Positions 6,760 through 14,093 of a stretch of DNA of 14,138 nucleotides are shown here, piece by piece (the stretch's first letter is position 1; the number at the start of each line of letters is the position of its first letter). The position numbers and the translations under genes were made by a program. The notes beneath the pieces were generated by a model. That model ran no database searches. It saw only the letters and a program-made list of their open reading frames with translations, and was not told where the DNA came from. The stretch is from UBA7692 sp033578915 (GTDB lineage Bacteria > Bacteroidota > Bacteroidia > Chitinophagales > LD1). The DNA lies in assembly GCA_033578915.1 (NCBI GenBank), contig JAVQWQ010000049.1, positions 1 through 14,138 of the forward strand, read 5' to 3'.

Positions 6760-7425
6760 TCACGAATTTGTTTTAGGGGCAATCTGTTCTTTAAGATATT
6801 CTTCTACGCTTTTATTTATGCCGGGTACTACCGGCAAGTTAAATTCCTGGCTATTGAAGAATATGCGTAGGTTATATCTGTAAGGCATTAAATACCACAT
6901 GGCAGTAATGGCAATATTTTTCTTTGCTTCGTTGAGATGTGCTTTGTTTTTTTCGAGGGGCATTCGTACTATCTCATTGATATGAGGTTTTACTGCATCA
7001 AAAGTTGCCGCATCGGAAAAAATTTTCCACGTAGGTTTACCATTTACCAATATTTTATCAAAAGCCACTGAGTAGTTCATGAGATACACTCCGGGAAGCA
7101 TCAGCTCTACAAGGTCGCCCTTTTTGTCGGTTTTAAAGTTTTTAGCTTCGAGGTCCATGCCATAAGTGGCGTGATACGGAACAGTGAGCATAATTTGTTC
7201 ATCTTTATCATCAAACAGAAGCGCCAGCCCGGGATGCTCTTTTTTTGACACAGATAAAGTAATTAAGCTGTCTACTTCCGTCTTAGAGTAGCTGATAATT
7301 TTTTTAAAAAGCGGATAGTTTGCTAAAAGGCCGTTGCGCACTTTATTAGCTCCATAAAACATTCCTGCCAGAAAGGTTGCACCCAAAACGAGTACTATAA
7401 GTACTATGTAAAAAAGTTTCTTCAC
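6760..7425 (-). CDS. Membrane-anchored protein, DUF4230-like
   Basis: This 221-aa protein has one N-terminal membrane segment (residues about 5-26) and a body predicted to lie outside the cytoplasm. The segment MLTVPYHATYGMDL (79-92) followed by VELMLPGVYLMNYSV (106-120) resembles the strand-turn-strand core of DUF4230 proteins, which often follow the pattern 'Y-x-a-x-y-G-x-D-L ... v-x-v-x-L-P'. The second half contains a helix with many Lys, Glu and Asn (155-170), as in that family. No enzymatic motif is seen and the function is unknown. It starts 10 bases after the cysteine-rich lipoprotein gene, so the two are probably translated from one message. The family assignment is by pattern memory only. 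Confidence 0.6.
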   Translation of the reverse strand: MKKLFYIVLIVLVLGATFLAGMFYGANKVRNGLLANYPLFKKIISYSKTEVDSLITLSVSKKEHPGLALLFDDKDEQIMLTVPYHATYGMDLEAKNFKTDKKGDLVELMLPGVYLMNYSVAFDKILVNGKPTWKIFSDAATFDAVKPHINEIVRMPLEKNKAHLNEAKKNIAITAMWYLMPYRYNLRIFFNSQEFNLPVVPGINKSVEEYLKEQIAPKTNS

Positions 7426-7435
7426 AATAAGGTTA

Positions 7436-7768
7436 TTATTTGTCTGTACAAGTGTAGCCTTTGTCTTCTAATGTTATTCGTGCAAGCTTAGCTGTGTTTT
7501 CTCCTGCACTACCGGTCCAGCAAAACTTTTCTTCTTTGAGAGGTGTGCTTTGTTTTATTTCACATGTTCCACCGGTTAAAGTAATTCCCGACACTATTTG
7601 TTCTAAAGTTACTCCATTGGGCAACGAGCCTTCACAGATATTTTGAACAATTCCCTGAACGTTGCACTCTGCGCAGCGCTGTGATTGCAATGAACAAGTA
7701 ATGCATTTCTTACAACTGCTGTTGGCAAGAAGAATAAAAACTGAAAAAAGCAATAAAATCTTCTTCAT
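7436..7768 (-). CDS. Small cysteine-rich lipoprotein
   Basis: I chose the ATG at 7768, giving 110 aa that begin MKKILLLFSVFILLANSSC, a typical lipoprotein leader with C19 as the lipid site. A longer reading from a TTG at 7789 would overlap the pyrD stop and spoil the leader. The mature part has eight further cysteines: C22, C25, C32, C35, C45, C69, C83 and C107. The first four form a C-x2-C...C-x2-C cluster right after the lipid anchor. Such spacing could bind metal or form disulfides in the periplasm. No known domain is recognised. It begins 17 bases after pyrD ends and is followed 10 bases later by the DUF4230-like gene, so it is part of the same message. Confidence 0.7.
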   Translation of the reverse strand: MKKILLLFSVFILLANSSCKKCITCSLQSQRCAECNVQGIVQNICEGSLPNGVTLEQIVSGITLTGGTCEIKQSTPLKEEKFCWTGSAGENTAKLARITLEDKGYTCTDK

Positions 7769-7785
7769 AAGTTTTTTACTATAAA

Positions 7786-8829
7786 TCAAATATAGCTTTC
7801 TTTCAACAATGCTGAGTTGATTTCTCTGATGAGAGCAGGGCCTCTGTAAATAAATCCGGTGTAAAGCTGAATTAAACTTGCTCCGGCCTTGAATTTTTGT
7901 ATTGCAAGAGAAGCATCACTTATGCCGCCCGAAGCGATTAAAGGCACATCTATGTTTGAATCTTTCATATGTCGGGACAATTCATGTAACACTTCGGTAG
8001 AGCGTTGAAAAAGAGGCCTGCCGCTGAGGCCTCCGTTTCCTATCTCTTTAATTGTTTCATCTGTGGCTGAAAGGCCTTCTCGCGAAATAGTGGTATTGGT
8101 TGCGATAATACCATCCAGTTTGGTTACACTGGCTACCTCCAGAATGTCAGGCACTTGCTCTTTTGCTATGTCGGGAGAAATTTTCAGTAAAAGTGGTTTA
8201 GCACGCTCTTTAGCTGTGTTTTTGTTTTGTAGCTCAGATAAAATCCTCAGCAAGCTATCTTTGTCTTGCAAAGCTCTTAGCCCGGGAGTGTTTGGCGAAC
8301 TGACGTTTACAACAAAGTAGTCCGCAACATCATATAGAATTTCAAAACATCTCAAGTAGTCTTTGTGGGCTTGTTCATTAGAGGTGTCTTTGTTTTTTCC
8401 GATGTTTACTCCCACAGGGATGTTGGTCCTTCTTTTTGCCAGGCGCGCAGCTGCCAGGTGTGCACCAACGTTATTAAATCCCATGCGGTTAATGAGCGCT
8501 TCATCTTTTTCAAGCCGGAATAGTCGTGGTTTTTCATTGCCGGGCTGCGGAAGTGGTGTAATAGTTCCTACTTCAACAAAGCCAAAGCCAAGAGCTGCCA
8601 TCTGGTCAACTACCTCTGCATTTTTATCTAATCCTGCAGCAAGTCCTACCGGATTTTTGAATTTTAATCCCCAAAATTCTCGTTCGAGCTCATGGGCAAC
8701 GATGGGCTTCCCAAATAATAACTGAAGTAATTCGGTGCGTTCGTTCAGTTGTTTCAGCGCTTGAATAGTAATATGATGCGCTTTTTCGGGATCTATTCTG
8801 AATAAAATCTGTTTCAATAATCCGTACAT
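7786..8829 (-). CDS. pyrD: Dihydroorotate dehydrogenase (quinone), class 2
   Basis: It oxidises dihydroorotate to orotate with FMN and passes electrons to membrane quinone, the fourth step of pyrimidine synthesis. The 347-aa length is normal for class 2. The N-terminal amphipathic helices (1-40, with DPEKAHH at 13-19) are the membrane and quinone-entry part specific to this class. The barrel shows NPVGLAAGLDKNAE (59-72), GFVEVGTITP (83-92), RMGFNN (115-120), the catalytic-loop phrase NVSSPNTPGLR (175-185) with S178 as the expected base, KISPD (216-220), ATNTT (243-247) and the phosphate-binding end ASGGIS (299-304). All FMN and substrate residues I would look for are present. The upstream repeat-protein gene ends 2 bases before its start, indicating translational coupling. 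Confidence 0.97.
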   Translation of the reverse strand: MYGLLKQILFRIDPEKAHHITIQALKQLNERTELLQLLFGKPIVAHELEREFWGLKFKNPVGLAAGLDKNAEVVDQMAALGFGFVEVGTITPLPQPGNEKPRLFRLEKDEALINRMGFNNVGAHLAAARLAKRRTNIPVGVNIGKNKDTSNEQAHKDYLRCFEILYDVADYFVVNVSSPNTPGLRALQDKDSLLRILSELQNKNTAKERAKPLLLKISPDIAKEQVPDILEVASVTKLDGIIATNTTISREGLSATDETIKEIGNGGLSGRPLFQRSTEVLHELSRHMKDSNIDVPLIASGGISDASLAIQKFKAGASLIQLYTGFIYRGPALIREINSALLKESYI

Positions 8830-8831
8830 GG

Positions 8832-9938
8832 CTACCGGTAGGTGTATGTTTTTTCTTTACACCATATTTTGGTTTCAAATGGCTGAAGCGAATATGTTAC
8901 CACTTCATTGTAGAGATTAAATTTTTGCACCATCTGGTCGCTGATTTCTACTTCTTTGCCATAATAAATTCCTTTAAGCCTGCCATTAATATCTTTATAC
9001 ACCAGAATGTCATTGTCCATCTTCCATTCGGAAGGTATGTAGCGCTCTACCCATATACTTTTGCCATTGTAGTAGCAATAAAAATTTTGAGCATTATCGG
9101 CATATACAACCATGTTTTCTTTTACCTCCAACAGGGGAGGGGGGTAGTTTAAAAGCACATGTTCTTCTCCGTTTTCCCATACAGACAACTCGTTCAGGCG
9201 GGATATAAAAACGAACTTTCCCTCGCAGGGATACATTCTTTTTACGTTATTAATATTAGTTTCATAAACTTTACCGTAATAAAAAAACTTCCAGTTGCTC
9301 TGGTAATCCAAGTAACCAACAATGTTTCGGTCGGTGAAAAACATTTCCGGCTCGTATGTTTCGAGAATCTGCAGTTTGCCTTTGTAAAACACTTTGAAAT
9401 TTCCGGAAATATCAGTGTAGGCTAAAATATTATCGCTTAATTTAACTTTATCGGCATTCATGTTCAGGTCGTCAATGCGTTTGATAATACCATTATAAAA
9501 AACATTGGCTTCGCGAAATGAATTTGTCCATACGATTAAGCTATCGCTGACCCACAAACGATCTTCACCCTCCCTGAATTGAAATTCTATTTGCTTGAAT
9601 TCATTTTCCCACAGCACTTTTATACTATTGATGTTTCTGAAAACAAAAAGATTATCGGTTACAAAATATTGAGGAATGATAGGAGAAGCATTGTAAGCCT
9701 TACCCTGATAATATATCTTCAGGCGATCGTTTTGAGGAATATATGCGAGTACTTTTTTGCCAACAGAATAGGAGCGAAAAGGCTGAGGTTCGATTTTGTA
9801 AGTCTGGCCGTCATCGAACACATATTGTATATTATTAAAATCGCTGTATGGAGCAATATACTGTGCGCTAATTGATAAGAAGCCTGTATGTGCCCATGTT
9901 GCAATTGCTAAAATCTTAATTGAGAAAAATTTTGACAT
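8832..9938 (-). CDS. Secreted repeat protein, probable beta-propeller
   Basis: This 368-aa protein has an N-terminal signal peptide of about 25 residues (ending near LSISA). The rest is a chain of roughly nine repeats with a period near 35 residues, each marked by an 'F/I-x-Y-Y-x-G-K' type strand. Clear copies are at 73-80 (KIYYQGKA), 181-188 (FKVFYKGK), 216-223 (WKFFYYGK), 286-293 (FYCYYNGK) and 322-329 (KGIYYGKE). More worn copies lie near 106, 143, 251 and 355. Between them recurs 'N-x-L/I-V-x-Y-x-D', as in 168-176 and 309-316. The regular strand pattern suggests a beta-propeller or a WG-like repeat fold, probably a binding scaffold in the periplasm or outside the cell. It overlaps the end of waaA by 23 bases and lies 2 bases from pyrD, so it is embedded in the operon. 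No partner can be named. Confidence 0.75.
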   Translation of the reverse strand: MSKFFSIKILAIATWAHTGFLSISAQYIAPYSDFNNIQYVFDDGQTYKIEPQPFRSYSVGKKVLAYIPQNDRLKIYYQGKAYNASPIIPQYFVTDNLFVFRNINSIKVLWENEFKQIEFQFREGEDRLWVSDSLIVWTNSFREANVFYNGIIKRIDDLNMNADKVKLSDNILAYTDISGNFKVFYKGKLQILETYEPEMFFTDRNIVGYLDYQSNWKFFYYGKVYETNINNVKRMYPCEGKFVFISRLNELSVWENGEEHVLLNYPPPLLEVKENMVVYADNAQNFYCYYNGKSIWVERYIPSEWKMDNDILVYKDINGRLKGIYYGKEVEISDQMVQKFNLYNEVVTYSLQPFETKIWCKEKTYTYR

Positions 9939-11178
9939 GCTCGTAAATTTTTTCTGCCCCTCCTGCCCGCTTTGTAAAATAATTCGATAATCTTTCTCGA
10001 GTAGATAAAAGAAATGACGATTCGTTTACTTTATGGATTAGAGATTGCAAATCTTTAGTTTTTTTTACCGAAAAAGCAACGCCAATCTGTTGTAATTCTA
10101 AACATTCGATGCTTTTGGCGTGTTTAGGCCCGAAAGCTATCGGAATTCCATATACAGCCGCTTCGAGCACATTGTGTACACCTGCCCCAAACCCCCCTCC
10201 AATATATCCAAACACACCATGGCGATATAATCGGGATAATTGACCAATTGAATCAATAATCAAAACATTGCAAGGTTGTTTTTCTGAAATGAGGCTGCTG
10301 AATAATGCCACCCGAAAACCTTTGGCGGTGTATATGCTAATGACCTTTTTTACATGAGTATCATCTACAAGGTGTGGTGCCACGATAATGAAAAATTCTT
10401 TATTTTCTTTAAACACTTCTGCAAGCAGGCGGTCGTCTGGCGGCCAGGTGCTTCCGGCAACCACACACTTCTTACCCTTGTTCATTTCAAGAAATGCGGA
10501 TATTTGAGCATTGTGATAAGGCTCCGAAGATATTTTTAATACCCGATCTATCCGCGGGTCGCCGGCAATAATACTTTCTACTCCTATACTTTTCAGTAAT
10601 TCGCGGGATGTTTCATCCTGAACGAATATCCCTGAATATTGACTTATCGTTTTGCGAATTATCACTCCATAAGGCTTGAAAGCAATATGTTCAGGATAGA
10701 ATCTTGCTGCAAACAGCACACAAGGAATTTTTGCTTTATGGATAGAAACTATATAGTGATAAAAGAAATCGTATTTACTCCAAAGCACTACAAGCGGTTT
10801 TATTAATTGAACGACATTTATCGAATTCTTTGGGTTATCCATGGGGAGCAGAAAAACACAGTCAGCAATCTTTTTATCTCTCACAGTCTCATAACCTGAA
10901 GGTGAAAAAAAACTCAGGAATATGAAAATTTCAGGATGTTGTGCTGTAATCAATTCTATTAATGGCCTTGCCTGTTCAAACTCTCCCAGTGAGCTGCAGT
11001 GAATCCAAATCCTCTTTCTTGAAAAGGCTGCTTTATCTGCATTTTGCAACAAACCGATAGATTCCCTCCGGCCATTAATCCATTTCTTTGCTTTGGCATA
11101 GAAAGGATACAGCAATAAAGCCACTTTGTGATATATCGAGAGAAATAAGTTGTAAATTGCCAGATGTAGCCAAAACAT
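9916..11178 (-). CDS. waaA: 3-deoxy-D-manno-octulosonic acid (KDO) transferase
   Basis: This 420-aa GT-B glycosyltransferase (GT30) adds KDO from CMP-KDO to the lipid A precursor at the inner face of the inner membrane. An N-terminal hydrophobic anchor covers about 1-27. The acceptor domain contains WIHCSSLGEFEQARPLIE (58-75), in which E66 is the expected catalytic base. Further landmarks are LWSKYDFFYHYI (132-143), the hinge phrase AGDPRIDRV (205-213) and AGSTWPPDD (241-249). The donor site phrase is GYIGGGFGAGVHNVLEAA (324-341) with PIAFGP (346-351). Length and motifs are those of Bacteroidota KdtA proteins. It begins 15 bases after the cysteine desulfurase gene and its end overlaps the repeat-protein gene by 23 bases. 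Its presence shows that the host makes KDO-containing lipopolysaccharide. Confidence 0.95.
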   Translation of the reverse strand: MFWLHLAIYNLFLSIYHKVALLLYPFYAKAKKWINGRRESIGLLQNADKAAFSRKRIWIHCSSLGEFEQARPLIELITAQHPEIFIFLSFFSPSGYETVRDKKIADCVFLLPMDNPKNSINVVQLIKPLVVLWSKYDFFYHYIVSIHKAKIPCVLFAARFYPEHIAFKPYGVIIRKTISQYSGIFVQDETSRELLKSIGVESIIAGDPRIDRVLKISSEPYHNAQISAFLEMNKGKKCVVAGSTWPPDDRLLAEVFKENKEFFIIVAPHLVDDTHVKKVISIYTAKGFRVALFSSLISEKQPCNVLIIDSIGQLSRLYRHGVFGYIGGGFGAGVHNVLEAAVYGIPIAFGPKHAKSIECLELQQIGVAFSVKKTKDLQSLIHKVNESSFLLSTRERLSNYFTKRAGGAEKIYEHVKIFLN

Positions 11179-11193
11179 TAAGCGATATTGAAA

Positions 11194-12315
11194 TTAGTTG
11201 AAGCAAGAAGCTATCGCTTGAACTGTAAATTCAATTTCTTCTATGGTATTGTATTTTGAAAAAGAGAAACGCACGTATTTTCTTTTTTCATCAGCGCCAA
11301 TAGCTTGTAAAACATGACTTCCTTTTTCAGTACCTGAAGAGCATGCGCTTCCTCCGCTGGCAGCAATTCCGGATAGGTCGAGATTCATCAGTAACATTTC
11401 ATTTTTAGGATGTGGAGGAAATGAAACATTAAGAATTTTGACAAATGTATTTTCATCGTTTCCTATAAATGATACATCCGGAATTTTTTCGCTCAACAAC
11501 TTCTTCATTTTTTGTTTTAACTTTTTCATATGCGACAGATTGGATTCTATGTTTTGGCTTGCATTCTCCAGCGCCTGGCCCAACCCGGCAATTGAAGCTA
11601 CATTTTCTGTTCCTGCCCGCATGTTTCGCTCTTGTCCTCCTCCGGTAATTAATGGTTTCATTTGTACTTCTTGCCGGATGTATAAAAATCCTGCTCCTTT
11701 AGGGCCGTGAAATTTGTGTGCCGACCCACTCATGAAATGTATGGGCAACTTTTGTAAATCAAAATGATAATATCCAATGCTCTGAACAGTATCGGTGTGA
11801 AATAAAGTGTGATATTTCTTACATAACAAAGCAATCTCTTCGATATCGTTGATAGCACCCGTTTCATTATTTACATGCATGATACTTACTAAGGTTGGCA
11901 AAGGCTTCTGAATTATTTTCTCTAAATCACTCGTGTACGCCTTTCCCGTTTCATCTACCGGAAGGTAAATCAATTCTATGCCTTCTTCTGAAAGCGCATG
12001 GGCAGTTTTCAACACACAATCGTGTTCGGCCTGTGTTGTTATGATTCTTTTTACTCCGAGTGATGCTACTGCGCAGCGAAGCGCTGTGTTGTTGCTTTCG
12101 GTGCCTCCGCTGGTGAAGAAAACTTCTCCGGTTGATGCGTTAAGATATTTGGCAACTGTTTTTCTTGCTTTTTCAATAGCAGCCTTTGGTGCCCTTCCGA
12201 AAAAATGTATTGAGCTTGGGTTCCCAAAGTTTTCTTTCAGGTAAGGCAACATTGCCTCTAAGACATTATCATCTATGGGAGTAGTAGCTGCATTATCTAA
12301 GTAAATTCTTTGCAT
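11194..12315 (-). CDS. Cysteine desulfurase (NifS/IscS type)
   Basis: This 373-aa fold-type I PLP enzyme takes sulfur from cysteine for iron-sulfur clusters or tRNA thiolation. The N-terminal phrase YLDNAATTP (5-13) is the family hallmark. H98 in AEHDC stacks on PLP, followed by HVNNETGA (147-154), HTDTVQ (173-178) and the PLP-binding K201 in SAHKFHGPKG (198-207). GGGQERNMRAGTEN (225-238) follows, and the catalytic cysteine is C325 in GSACSSG. Residues and length are complete, so activity is expected. No IscU, SufB or regulator gene is adjacent, so whether it serves cluster assembly or tRNA modification cannot be told. It is the first gene of the minus-strand row. A possible -7 box with one mismatch (TATATTCG, minus strand, 12330-12337) lies 14 bases before the start. 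Confidence 0.95.
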   Translation of the reverse strand: MQRIYLDNAATTPIDDNVLEAMLPYLKENFGNPSSIHFFGRAPKAAIEKARKTVAKYLNASTGEVFFTSGGTESNNTALRCAVASLGVKRIITTQAEHDCVLKTAHALSEEGIELIYLPVDETGKAYTSDLEKIIQKPLPTLVSIMHVNNETGAINDIEEIALLCKKYHTLFHTDTVQSIGYYHFDLQKLPIHFMSGSAHKFHGPKGAGFLYIRQEVQMKPLITGGGQERNMRAGTENVASIAGLGQALENASQNIESNLSHMKKLKQKMKKLLSEKIPDVSFIGNDENTFVKILNVSFPPHPKNEMLLMNLDLSGIAASGGSACSSGTEKGSHVLQAIGADEKRKYVRFSFSKYNTIEEIEFTVQAIASCFN

Positions 12316-12522
12316 ATCAATTACACAGGCGAATATAAACTGCTCTTATTAGAATATTATCCTGAAGGATTAGTAGTATATAAATCTTTTTCTGTACAAG
12401 TGGCGGTAGCAATGTGCTATAATACACGATAACTGATTTGTCAAGTCCTTGCGAAACTTTTTTTTAATGCATAGCGTATTATGTAACGGAAAGACTATTA
12501 AAAAACTCGAAAACGGCTATTG
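12316..12522. promoter_or_regulatory. Divergent intergenic region between cysteine desulfurase and sigma factor genes
   Basis: This region must hold promoters for two transcripts. On the minus strand TATATTCG (12330-12337) matches TAnnTTTG with one mismatch. On the plus strand no box fits the Bacteroidota consensus well; TATAAT at 12418-12423 resembles a proteobacterial -10 and may be coincidence. A small palindrome ATCCTGAAGGAT occurs at 12359-12370. A T run at 12462-12469 lies about 55 bases before the sigma factor start. No gene or RNA was recognised. Confidence 0.35.
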
Positions 12523-13380
12523 ATGAAAGCTTTAAGACTGACAAATCAAATTACCTGCCGCGATAGTGAATACCTGGAGAAATATCTCTCGGAAATTAGC
12601 AAAGGAGATATGTTAACTGCAGAGCAGGAAGCGGCTTTAGCTAAACGTATCCGAAACGGTGATTTGGATGCACTCGAAGCGTTGGTGAAAGCCAACCTGC
12701 GCTTTGTTGTTAGTGTAGCAAAACAATATCAAAATCAAGGCTTACCGCTCAGCGACCTGATAAACGAGGGTAATCTTGGCCTTATCCGGGCAGCAAAAAA
12801 ATTTGATGAGACTAAAGGATTTAAGTTCATTTCTTATGCCGTATGGTGGATTCGTCAAGCGATTATGCAGGCTATTATAGAACAGTCGCGCATAATACGT
12901 GTTCCCATAAATAAAGTTGGCGCTTTTACTAAAATAAGCAGGGCATTCCAGGTGTTTGAACAAGAATATCAGCGCGAGCCAAGTATAGATGAGTTGGCAG
13001 AACATAGTGGTATGAGCCGCGATGAAGTTGATGATTATTTGAAAAATAATATACCTACCTGCTCCACTGACATTCAATTGGAAGACGGGGACACCATTGC
13101 CGATTTGCTTCCTGCCAAAGAAGAGATGACTCCCGAACAAACCCTTATCCGGCAAAATGCAGAGGCACACCTCATGTCTATGTTAAAACTGCTGAGCGAG
13201 CGCGAAGCCGATATTATTCAAAGCTATTTTGGGCTCAACGGACAAGAGCCTATGACGCTCGAAGAAATAGGACAGAAATACGGGCTTACTCGTGAGCGTG
13301 TACGGCAAATAAAAGAGCGTTCCATGCAAAAGCTCAAAGAGTGTTCAAATTCAAGCCTGCTCGATTGTTTTTTGGGTTAA
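12523..13380 (+). CDS. rpoD: RNA polymerase sigma-70 factor, RpoD/SigA type
   Basis: I use the ATG at 12523 (285 aa); an upstream TTG at 12520 only adds one residue. The opening MKALRLTNQITCRDSEYLEKYLSEI is the usual N-terminus of Bacteroidota primary sigma factors, which lack region 1.1. Region 1.2 spans about 14-46. Region 2 (52-121) includes DLINEGNLGLIRAAKKFD and the promoter-melting/-7 recognition segment SYAVWWIRQAI (104-114). Region 3 is about 130-175 and region 4 about 219-275, with the helix-turn-helix LEEIGQKYGLTRERVRQIK (246-264) for the -33 element. The linker around 178-215 and the last ten residues look more divergent than in typical members, so a group 2 paralogue remains possible. 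A strong terminator follows, and the gene is divergent from the desulfurase row. Confidence 0.88.
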   Translation: MKALRLTNQITCRDSEYLEKYLSEISKGDMLTAEQEAALAKRIRNGDLDALEALVKANLRFVVSVAKQYQNQGLPLSDLINEGNLGLIRAAKKFDETKGFKFISYAVWWIRQAIMQAIIEQSRIIRVPINKVGAFTKISRAFQVFEQEYQREPSIDELAEHSGMSRDEVDDYLKNNIPTCSTDIQLEDGDTIADLLPAKEEMTPEQTLIRQNAEAHLMSMLKLLSEREADIIQSYFGLNGQEPMTLEEIGQKYGLTRERVRQIKERSMQKLKECSNSSLLDCFLG

Positions 13381-13398
13381 ACTTACTTAGAAGATAGT

Positions 13399-13438
13399 GA
13401 GTCCACGCAGATACAAAATCCTGCGGGGATTCTTTTTT
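13399..13438 (+). terminator. Intrinsic terminator of the sigma factor gene
   Basis: The arms GAGTCCACGCAG (13399-13410) and CTGCGGGGATTC (13421-13432) form a stem of 12 positions with one mismatch and one G-T pair around a 10-base loop. A run of six T follows directly (13433-13438). It begins 18 bases after the stop codon and separates the gene from the tRNA. Confidence 0.85.
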
Positions 13439-13452
13439 ATCTCAATTGTTGC

Positions 13453-13460
13453 TATTATTG
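13453..13460 (+). promoter_or_regulatory. Possible -7 box for the tRNA gene
   Basis: TATTATTG matches TAnnTTTG except for one base and ends 10 bases before the mature tRNA 5' end. That is a suitable place for a tRNA with a very short leader. Because a strong terminator lies just upstream, the tRNA needs its own promoter. No clear -33 element is seen in the T-rich sequence upstream. Confidence 0.35.
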
Positions 13461-13470
13461 CACCCAATCA

Positions 13471-13544
13471 GGGGCATTAGCTCATTTGGCTAGAGCGCTA
13501 CGCTGGCAGCGTAGAGGTGATCGGTTCGAATCCGATATGCTCCA
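13471..13544 (+). tRNA. tRNA-Ala (anticodon GGC)
   Basis: A complete cloverleaf can be drawn. The acceptor arm GGGGCAT pairs with ATGCTCC, including the G3-U70 pair that identifies alanine tRNAs. The D arm uses GCTC/GAGC. The anticodon stem CTACG/CGTAG closes the loop CTGGCAG, giving anticodon GGC at 13505-13507. The T arm ATCGG/CCGAT closes loop TTCGAAT. The discriminator base is A at 13544. CCA is not encoded and must be added afterwards. It reads GCC and GCT alanine codons. Confidence 0.97.
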
Positions 13545-13576
13545 CATCTTCTGGTTAAAATTGGTCAGGCTACAGA

Positions 13577-13948
13577 TTAATCCTCGTCATCGAAAACTTC
13601 TCCATATTTTGCGGAGTCGTCTTGATAATTATCAATGTTGAAATCTGTTCTTCTTTCAAATGTTTCTTGTTTGATTTTAATCATGTTGAGGCGGTCGAGC
13701 CTGAAAGACCTGTATTCATTTCTCAGGTGGCAAAAACCCACCAGATTGCGCCTGCGATCTTTGTAAACCAGCGCCATTGGTTCAATATCGCGCACGGTAA
13801 TCCCTTTTTCACGGCTGTCGTACTCTATGGTAACCAGCCTGCAATTTTCAATTGCGTTGTGAATAGTACTTAAAAGGTTGGGAGAGTAATGCATTTGTCT
13901 GCTCTTCTGCGTGTTATTCGCTTTGGAATAAGAGGAATATCCACTCAT
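13577..13948 (-). CDS. Stand-alone WYL-domain protein
   Basis: This 123-aa protein has a polar N-terminus (1-22), a single WYL domain (about 24-92) and an acidic tail ending in FDDED. The domain shows the opening helix and strand 'I-x-x-A-I-E-N-C-R-L-V-T-I-E-Y' (29-43) and the strand VRDIEPMALVYKDRRRNLVGFC (52-73). It closes with the diagnostic segment YRSFRLDRL (79-87), whose basic residues bind ligand in this family. WYL domains sense nucleic acids or nucleotides, usually as part of larger helix-turn-helix regulators such as PafBC and defence-island repressors. Here no DNA-binding domain is attached. It converges on the tRNA with a 32-base gap. A possible -7 box with one mismatch (TAATTTCG, minus strand, 13967-13974) lies about 18 bases before the start. 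Confidence 0.85.
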   Translation of the reverse strand: MSGYSSYSKANNTQKSRQMHYSPNLLSTIHNAIENCRLVTIEYDSREKGITVRDIEPMALVYKDRRRNLVGFCHLRNEYRSFRLDRLNMIKIKQETFERRTDFNIDNYQDDSAKYGEVFDDED

Positions 13949-14093
13949 AACATCTTCATTTTTTTGCGAAATTATTTTTTTAAATATTATTCTTAAAAAT
14001 TTTCCGGTATTTTTTCAATACACCTTAGTTTCCGTTAAATATTTAGTAATCATTATTAATCGTGAAAGCTAAGCCTAAACGAGTTTTCTGAAT

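Noticed and set aside
7769..7789. Extended start of the cysteine-rich lipoprotein at a TTG
   Set aside because: It would overlap the pyrD stop and put extra polar residues before the lipoprotein leader.
12418..12423. TATAAT promoter for the sigma factor gene
   Set aside because: It is the proteobacterial -10 form rather than the Bacteroidota -7 form and lacks a matching upstream element.
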